This document shows positions 62,702 through 64,000 of a stretch of 64,000 nt of DNA, piece by piece. Under the pieces are notes generated by a model that worked only from the letters and a program-made list of their open reading frames with translations, was not told the DNA's origin and searched no databases. The DNA comes from an uncultured Draconibacterium sp. (GTDB taxonomy: Bacteria > Bacteroidota > Bacteroidia > Bacteroidales > Prolixibacteraceae): NCBI RefSeq assembly GCF_963677575.1, contig NZ_OY782038.1, forward strand, positions 5,291,001-5,355,000, written 5' to 3'. The position numbers and the translations under genes were made by a program. How positions within the stretch are numbered: position 1 is the first letter of the stretch; the number at the start of each line of letters is the position of its first letter.

Positions 62702-63115
62702 TTAAAGCGTCGCCCAAATTCGCGCCAGAGAAAATCCGGGTGCTTTAATATTCAGGTCGAGGAAATAGCCAAAGGGTGTTTGTGCTGTTGTGAAATCGGC
62801 ATTTTGCAGGCGTTTTTCTGCCAGATCGAAAAGTTCTTTGGTAAAATCAACCGATGCTTTCGATTCGGAAAGGTGAGCAAACGAGTGAAGAATTACGCTT
62901 TTGCAATTGTTCTTTCGTGCGGTCCATTTCAGGTGATTAACCAGTTTTTTCTCCCGGCTTTTCACATCTTTCTTTTCGTCGCTTTCTTCAACCTGAATAA
63001 AGGCTAATATTGAATCAGAGAATTGCGCACCCTCCGTAATATCTTCAACTTCCTCAAGGTTTTTTCGTGCCGGCTGGTACGAAAACTCATCAACATACAT
63101 TACTAATACCTTCAT
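62702..63115 (-). CDS. Stand-alone threonyl-tRNA synthetase editing domain
   Basis: 137-aa cytoplasmic protein. It matches the archaeal ThrRS N-terminal editing domain (PF08915): VILHSFAHLSESKAS with His77 and His81 near the usual HxxxHLS, and the end TAQTPFGYFLDLNIKAPGFS resembles the APFGxxxxFxxxxxGHPxxE segment. In archaea this D-aminoacyl-deacylase-like fold removes wrongly charged Ser from tRNA-Thr. Bacterial ThrRS has an unrelated editing domain, so this copy probably acts in trans or on another tRNA. The family call is firm; the substrate is inference. Confidence 0.85.
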   Translation of the reverse strand: MKVLVMYVDEFSYQPARKNLEEVEDITEGAQFSDSILAFIQVEESDEKKDVKSREKKLVNHLKWTARKNNCKSVILHSFAHLSESKASVDFTKELFDLAEKRLQNADFTTAQTPFGYFLDLNIKAPGFSLARIWATL

Positions 63116-63164
63116 TTCTTCGGTTTTGGGTAAAGATAATATTTATGAGAGTTAAAATAAAAAC

Positions 63165-63638
63165 TTATTCGTCGGCAGCGTTGGCTAGCAATTCTTCAGC
63201 CAGTTTTGTGGTCCAGTCGCAAAGTTCTGCAATTTGTTCGTCGCTTAATTTTGCTTTAGGATGAATGGTACGGTACGATTTTAATGGCATGGATTTTCGT
63301 TCCGTTTCCTGGCAAATTTCTTCCAGTTTGGTAATCTTTTCAAAAATATCCATGGTTCCCCATTCCGAAAAATTGAGTTCGGATTTACCTTCGGTTATAT
63401 GATTATCCACCATCCACGAAACAGGAGCAATATGGTTATACCACCAGTAGTTTGTATGGTTCGAATGGCAATCCAAACACGCATTTGTTAAAAGGGTTTG
63501 GATATTTTCAGGAACTTCAACCTGGTTGAAAATATGATTGCTGCTTACTCCATCGCTATTTTTTTCGGGTTGAAAAAACTGGATAACGATAAAAGCAAGC
63601 AGCAATATAATTACTAAAAATCGAAGTATTCGGCGCAT
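63165..63638 (-). CDS. Haem-binding domain protein (CxxCH), membrane-anchored
   Basis: 157-aa protein with an N-terminal hydrophobic anchor (residues 3-21). It has the haem motif CLDCHSNHTNYWWYNHIAPV (Cys54 to His58), which is the PF14376 'haem_bd' signature, followed by WMVDNHITEGKSELNFSEWG. The family is found in the envelope of many Bacteroidota and related bacteria; its redox partners are unknown. It begins 1 bp after the stop of a second CxxCH protein on the same strand. Confidence 0.88.
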   Translation of the reverse strand: MRRILRFLVIILLLAFIVIQFFQPEKNSDGVSSNHIFNQVEVPENIQTLLTNACLDCHSNHTNYWWYNHIAPVSWMVDNHITEGKSELNFSEWGTMDIFEKITKLEEICQETERKSMPLKSYRTIHPKAKLSDEQIAELCDWTTKLAEELLANAADE

Positions 63639-63639
63639 A

Positions 63640-64000
63640 TTACATTTCTTTTACCACCGATTCTGCTTCTTTTTTCGACCAATCTAATAACAGTTGTTTA
63701 TGCTCATCACTTAATGCTTTGTCCGGAAATCTTTCCAGAAATTTTTTTGGTGGCATTTCACTTTTTTCAAGTACTTCACCAATTTCTTTATAAGTACTGA
63801 TCATTTTTATTTTCGAAAGGCTGTCGAGTTTATTGAAGTCAAGCTCTTTTTTTCCGTCCTCATTTCTGGAGTCGGTATTGTGGCATCCAAAACACGAATT
63901 TTGTATTACCTCTTTAACATCATCGGGCATGGCTGGTGTCTTTGTTGGTTTGTTGGTGCCTAACGCAACCAGGCTAAGAACAAAGAAGAATGCAACGAAA
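63640..64000 (-). CDS. Second CxxCH haem-binding protein (N-terminus beyond window)
   Basis: The frame is open past the first ATG (63930) to the window edge. The extra 23 codons read as the end of a signal peptide (FVAFFFVLSLVALG), so the true start lies outside. The mature part has SCFGCHNTDSRNEDGKKELD with the single CxxCH motif, then KISMISTYKEIGEVLEKSEM-like helices and a C-terminal PDKALSDEHKQLLLDW segment resembling the neighbour. Its stop is 1 bp from the next start, so both are co-transcribed and may form a pair. Likely periplasmic haem-binding domains. Confidence 0.78.
   Translation of the reverse strand, partial: FVAFFFVLSLVALGTNKPTKTPAMPDDVKEVIQNSCFGCHNTDSRNEDGKKELDFNKLDSLSKIKMISTYKEIGEVLEKSEMPPKKFLERFPDKALSDEHKQLLLDWSKKEAESVVKEM

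Overview
The window looks like chromosomal DNA of a free-living or host-associated Bacteroidota. Evidence: two SusC/SusD pairs, SusD-like_2 lipoproteins, Bacteroidota-type promoters (TTG...TAnnTTTG), a LytS/LytTR pair, fused E1 alpha/beta, archaeal-type ProS, class II IlvC, GH92 and GH109 enzymes, and few Shine-Dalgarno sites. The mix fits Marinilabiliales (Prolixibacteraceae-like); that family placement is inference.

Layout. 1-5.1 kb: end of a YfbK-type VWA protein, a DPP-IV peptidase, and an XRE-cupin regulator with an acyl-CoA ligase. 5.1-11.6 kb: a putative envelope glycan O-acetylation operon (a LysM protein with a degenerate MltD fold that lacks the catalytic Glu, two SGNH proteins, an MBOAT acyltransferase). 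11.7-13.6 kb: an Omp85-type barrel with POTRA-like N-terminus. 13.9-22.8 kb: ROK regulator, SusC, SusD, an 888-bp IS5-family insertion with clear ends, and a Tat-exported GH109-like enzyme. 23-27 kb: Omp85 barrel, lipoprotein, LytS-type kinase, LytTR regulator. 27-36.8 kb: FadL-like porin, low-complexity lipoprotein, proS, a conserved hypothetical, pepT, tilS, a VOC protein, a K+ channel. 36.9-51.1 kb: M61 peptidase and a mannan-type PUL (SusC-SusD-GH92-GH92), divergent from a membrane-spanning regulator with a LamG/kelch sensor outside and a winged-helix/BTAD output inside. 51.4-64 kb: fused 2-oxoacid dehydrogenase E1, methyltransferase, metallophosphoesterase, two identical tRNA-Asp genes, a beta-barrel protein, AraC regulator, ilvC, DUF1080 lipoprotein, RhlE-like helicase, a free-standing ThrRS editing domain, and two CxxCH haem-binding proteins.

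The noncoding DNA is unusually structured. There are phase-locked tandem arrays with 41-bp (51109-51392) and 21-bp (60155-60385, 26936-27040) periods, heptamer-phased low-complexity tracts in several gaps, dispersed palindromes, a 267-bp MITE with 3-bp target duplication between a promoter and its gene, and a 173-bp inverted-repeat element. One SGNH gene appears to have repeat sequence at both ends.

The strongest candidates for something little described are the kelch/LamG-TM-winged-helix-BTAD regulator paired with the GH92 PUL, the GH92 pair in which one member carries Gln where the other has the presumed catalytic Glu, the pseudo-transglycosylase in the O-acetylation operon, and the helically phased intergenic arrays.
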